From Kluyvera ascorbata_C (GTDB lineage: Bacteria > Pseudomonadota > Gammaproteobacteria > Enterobacterales > Enterobacteriaceae): 64,000 nucleotides of DNA. Shown here in pieces: positions 61,546 to 64,000 of this stretch. The DNA lies in assembly GCF_044197065.1 (NCBI RefSeq), contig NZ_JBIQOI010000008.1, forward strand, positions 120,569 through 184,568. The letters are read 5' to 3'. The position numbers and the translations under genes are program-made. How positions within the stretch are numbered: position 1 is the stretch's first letter; each line of letters starts with the position of its first letter. Below the pieces are notes generated by a model, which saw only the letters and a program-made list of their open reading frames with translations, was not told where the DNA came from and did not search any database.

Positions 61546-62474
61546 ACGTAAAACCATCACTTGATGAATTGTTTGAGCGGCGTATTAACTTCCCTGACTT
61601 TGAGCCTCAGGAGCGTCTGGCTCGTTTAGTTGGTCTTGATGAGCACAAAGATCGATTATCCAAAATATTAGGTTTGCTTGTAAACCCTTATGGGATTCAG
61701 GAATGGGCCAAAAAATATCATCCAGATGCTCGTGCGGCTGTTGATACAGTACTCAGACGGCCACCTTTAGTTGTATTGGCTGGGGATGTGGGCTCAGGTA
61801 AAACAGAACTGGCGGAAACCATTGGTGATGCTGTTGCCCGGCAGGAAGATATTGATATTACGTTGTATCCTTTGAGCCTTGCTACCCGAGGGCAGGGTAG
61901 AGTTGGCGAAATGACTCAGCTGGTTTCAGCTGCATTTGATTACACCATTGAGGCTGCAGATAAATTAAAAAACACGAATGGAAAAGCTCGTGGTGCGGTT
62001 TTGCTGTTGATTGATGAAGCTGATGCATTGGCTCAATCCCGGGAAAATGCTCAGATGCACCATGAGGATCGTGCTGGTGTAAACGCTTTTATTCGCGGAA
62101 TAGACCGGATCGCCAATCAGAAACTACCAGCGGCAGTTCTTATGTGTACTAACCGGCTGAAAGCTCTCGATCCGGCCGTCCAGCGTCGTGCTGCTGAAGT
62201 TTTGACTTTCTCCCGGCCAAATGATGAACAACGAGACTATTTGTTGCGTTCAAAACTTACGGGGTTGGGATTAAATTCTACGGCGATAGAAGAATTAGTC
62301 AGGTTAACCGGTCCAAGGGACACGAATTCGCCGGGATTTACTTTCTCAGATATTACCCAGCGGCTAATTCCATCAATAATTCTTGCAGCCTATCCATATA
62401 GTGCAGTGTCACTCCATTCAGCACTGCAGGTAGTCAATAAAATGACACCAACACCTGCATTTATTGACCGCTAA
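61542..62474 (+). CDS. cap6: CBASS TRIP13/Pch2-like AAA+ ATPase, Cap6
   Basis: A 310-residue AAA+ protein. Walker A is AGDVGSGKTELAE near residue 80, Walker B is LLLIDEADAL near 156, with the arginine-rich AVQRRAAEVLTFSRP region near 208 giving the sensor/finger. TRIP13-like Cap6 unfolds the closed HORMA protein and so keeps CdnC off until infection. The short N-terminus lacks a separate binding domain, as in other Cap6 proteins. Confidence 0.93.
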   Translation: MNVKPSLDELFERRINFPDFEPQERLARLVGLDEHKDRLSKILGLLVNPYGIQEWAKKYHPDARAAVDTVLRRPPLVVLAGDVGSGKTELAETIGDAVARQEDIDITLYPLSLATRGQGRVGEMTQLVSAAFDYTIEAADKLKNTNGKARGAVLLLIDEADALAQSRENAQMHHEDRAGVNAFIRGIDRIANQKLPAAVLMCTNRLKALDPAVQRRAAEVLTFSRPNDEQRDYLLRSKLTGLGLNSTAIEELVRLTGPRDTNSPGFTFSDITQRLIPSIILAAYPYSAVSLHSALQVVNKMTPTPAFIDR

Positions 62475-62564
62475 TAATATAGTAAAGATAAATGCCCATA
62501 AATAGTATTATGGGCCATACATAATTATGCAACGTATGAGTATTACTGAATAAAGGAATCTATT

Positions 62565-63290
62565 ATGTCAGATTGGTCACTTTCTCAACTATTTGCTTCG
62601 TTACATGAAGACATTCAACTTCGACTGGGAACTGCACGTAAAGCTTTCCATCATCCAGGGGCTAAAGGGGATGCCAGTGAAGGAGTATGGATTGAAATGC
62701 TCGATACATATCTTCCCAAACGCTACCAGGCAGCTAATGCTTTTGTAGTTGATAGTTTGGGTAATTTTAGTGATCAGATTGATGTGGTCGTTTTTGACAG
62801 GCAGTACTCTCCATTTATTTTTAAATTTAATGATCAAATAATTGTTCCAGCAGAAAGTGTCTATGCGGTTTTTGAAGCGAAGCAATCAGCGTCAGCAGAG
62901 CTTGTTGCTTATGCACAGCGAAAAGTTGCAAGTGTTCGCAGACTTCATCGTACCAGCCTTCCAATTCCGCATGCTGGCGGGACATATCCAGCAAAACCAC
63001 TCATTCCAATTTTGGGAGGGTTACTTACTTTTGAAAGTGACTGGAGTCCTGCATTGGGGGGGGCGTTCGACAAAGCTCTCAATGGGGATTTATCAGATGG
63101 ACGACTTGATATGGGCTGTGTTGCATCACATGGGCATTTTTACTTCAATAACATTGATGGAAAATTCAATTTTGAACCAGGAAATAAGCCAGCTACTGCT
63201 TTTCTTTTCAGACTTATTGCACAGCTTCAATTTAGTGGCACTGTGCCAATGATTGACATTGATGCCTATGGAAAATGGTTAGCTAACTGA
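62565..63290 (+). CDS. nucC: CBASS effector endonuclease, NucC
   Basis: A 241-residue restriction-like nuclease. The catalytic residues D73 (in DQIDVVVFD) and E104-x-K106 (in VFEAKQS) stand where expected for NucC. Known NucC forms trimers that pair into hexamers when cyclic tri-AMP binds and then destroys host DNA, killing the infected cell. The gene has its own ribosome region 90 bases after cap6 (AAAGGAATC). Intact. Confidence 0.95.
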   Translation: MSDWSLSQLFASLHEDIQLRLGTARKAFHHPGAKGDASEGVWIEMLDTYLPKRYQAANAFVVDSLGNFSDQIDVVVFDRQYSPFIFKFNDQIIVPAESVYAVFEAKQSASAELVAYAQRKVASVRRLHRTSLPIPHAGGTYPAKPLIPILGGLLTFESDWSPALGGAFDKALNGDLSDGRLDMGCVASHGHFYFNNIDGKFNFEPGNKPATAFLFRLIAQLQFSGTVPMIDIDAYGKWLAN

Positions 63291-63306
63291 GTACTGGTTT
63301 ATTTTT

Positions 63307-63663
63307 TTATTTATTTCGAGAAAGTTTATTTTTTAGATTGTAATTCAGCATTTCATTGATGGTTGTCAGCTTTGATATTCGAAGCTGAAGTTGTTGGATC
63401 TCATTCTGTAAAACTTTGTTTTTGGCATTTGCATCCTTTAACTTTTCACGTAATGTTGCCCGAGAACGCCGGGGGGTATTATCTGCTATCCTCCTGATTT
63501 CATATGCGATATCTGGATAGTAGTTGTGAATCAATGAAGTGCTAACGCCCGCTTCCCGAGCTACGCGAGAAATATTTACAGGTTTCTTCAAAACCATAAA
63601 CCTCCTGATTATATTCCTGAATTTCTCACGGCGAATATGTGCTGGCTCATGTTTGTGGCTCAT
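63307..63663 (-). CDS. HTH plus coiled-coil protein, TnpC/DUF6262-like
   Basis: The ATG at 63663 follows GGAGA by eight bases; the product has 118 residues starting MSHKHEPAHIRREKFRNIIR. It has a helix-turn-helix (VNISRVAREAGVSTSLIHNY) and then a long coiled coil (EKLKDANAKNKVLQNEIQQL). This architecture is that of the small third protein in transposons with several tyrosine recombinases (Tn554-like TnpC, DUF6262). It converges on nucC with a 16-base gap. The exact family is inferred from architecture. Confidence 0.7.
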   Translation of the reverse strand: MSHKHEPAHIRREKFRNIIRRFMVLKKPVNISRVAREAGVSTSLIHNYYPDIAYEIRRIADNTPRRSRATLREKLKDANAKNKVLQNEIQQLQLRISKLTTINEMLNYNLKNKLSRNK

Positions 63664-63810
63664 CGGTGTCTCCATCGTTGAGATTAATACCAAAGGATAG
63701 CATCAGTCTCTTACAATGAGTTATATCAGAGGATATTCGCTTCTGAGATGACTGGTTTTTAATACTACGCTGAATCGCCACGGATAATATAGACACTTCC
63801 GAGCCGTTGA
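63647..63810 (-). pseudogene. C-terminal fragment of the gene before the TnpC-like gene
   Basis: The minus-strand frame RSIKNQSSQKRISSDITHCK ... DGDTDEPQT ends at 63647 and overlaps the TnpC-like start by 17 bases, which suggests translational coupling. Upstream it is cut by the IS end near 63811. By analogy with three-gene recombinase modules it would be the end of a recombinase gene, but the short piece cannot prove it. Confidence 0.45.
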
Positions 63811-64000
63811 TGGACTGACCCCACAACAGTAGACATTTCCTGTCCTCACGACGAGGCCTGTTCAAAAGCCTCCGGACTGACGCCGCCGAGGTGGCTGTGA
63901 CGCCGGGCCCGGTTGTAGAAGACTTCAATGTAATCGAAGATATCGGCCCGGGCCAGATCCCGGGTTTTATAGATACGTTTTCTGATCCGTTCTTTTTTCA
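63811..64000 (-). mobile_element. IS3-family element, right part (runs out of window)
   Basis: From about 63811 (TGGACTGACCCC) to the window end. The minus-strand frame closing at 63846 reads RIYKTRDLARADIFDYIEVF, then YNRARRHSHLGGVSPEAFEQ, the typical C-terminus of an IS3-family OrfB. The rest of the element lies beyond 64000. It has inserted into the gene of the previous entry. The exact left edge is uncertain. Confidence 0.82.

Overview
The window is chromosomal DNA from a member of the Enterobacteriaceae, probably in the Citrobacter/Enterobacter/Klebsiella/Escherichia group. The evidence is the yahI-yahJ gene pair, REP/BIME elements between core genes, and islands closely related to the E. 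coli CP4-44 and CP4-57 prophage-like elements. I cannot fix the species from the sequence alone.

Layout. (1) 1-6.1 kb is core-like and GC-rich. It holds the 3' part of a carbamate kinase gene (yahI), a Tat-exported amidohydrolase (yahJ), then a periplasmic redox operon (secreted peroxiredoxin, DsbD-like electron carrier, ECF sigma factor, NrsF-type anti-sigma), and a convergent DUF523 gene. (2) 6.4-15.2 kb is a defence block: an AbiE toxin-antitoxin pair, a type I restriction-modification operon in R-M-S order, and a SymE-type toxin with a phage-like leader. It ends at a tRNA 3'-end-like attachment core and two short direct repeats typical of an integrase arm region, but no integrase is left there. 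(3) 15.4-17.0 kb has a WYL (BrxR/CapW-type) regulator divergent from three very small genes, one encoding a four-cysteine protein. (4) 17.0-24.6 kb, all on the minus strand, is a CP4-44-like block: YfjR-like regulator, YfjQ (DUF932), antirestriction protein, YeeS, YeeT, CbeA/CbtA, DUF5983, DUF957 and DUF4942. Three short genes encoding secreted or membrane proteins of unknown function sit inside it. (5) 24.9-36.2 kb has an IS903 without target duplication, a small LuxR-type regulator and a 3,123-residue AIDA-like autotransporter. (6) 36.2-45.9 kb is a scarred mobile region. It holds an Hha-like nucleoid protein, a 99-bp duplicate of the DUF957 locus cut by an IS3-family element, a CP4-57/P4-like replication module (YfjI, DUF6387, AlpA, YfjJ), a headless integrase and an IS1 remnant. 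(7) 46-55.2 kb carries an MFS exporter, a beta-propeller lactonase-like protein, an N-terminally truncated AraC regulator, a DUF1360-like membrane protein, an Rrf2-type regulator and an RND efflux pair. (8) 55.9-58.6 kb has decaying conjugative-element genes, most preceded by a hairpin plus T-run, with three apparent frameshifts and a truncated methylase. (9) 58.7-63.3 kb is a complete type III CBASS system (CdnC, Cap7 HORMA, Cap6 TRIP13-like, NucC) with a divergent CapH/CapP regulatory pair and palindromic operators. (10) 63.3-64.0 kb holds the end of a multi-gene recombination module cut by an IS3-family element that runs out of the window.

How it fits together. Most of the window is layered accessory DNA centred on anti-phage defence and plasmid/phage conflict: AbiE, type I RM, SymE, CbtA/CbeA, an antirestriction protein and CBASS. 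The CBASS system is complete but already known. The least explained parts are the WYL-controlled mini-gene cluster at 15.4-17.0 kb and the secreted/membrane gene trio at 21.9-23.1 kb. All protein family assignments are by reading the translated sequences; no database search was run.
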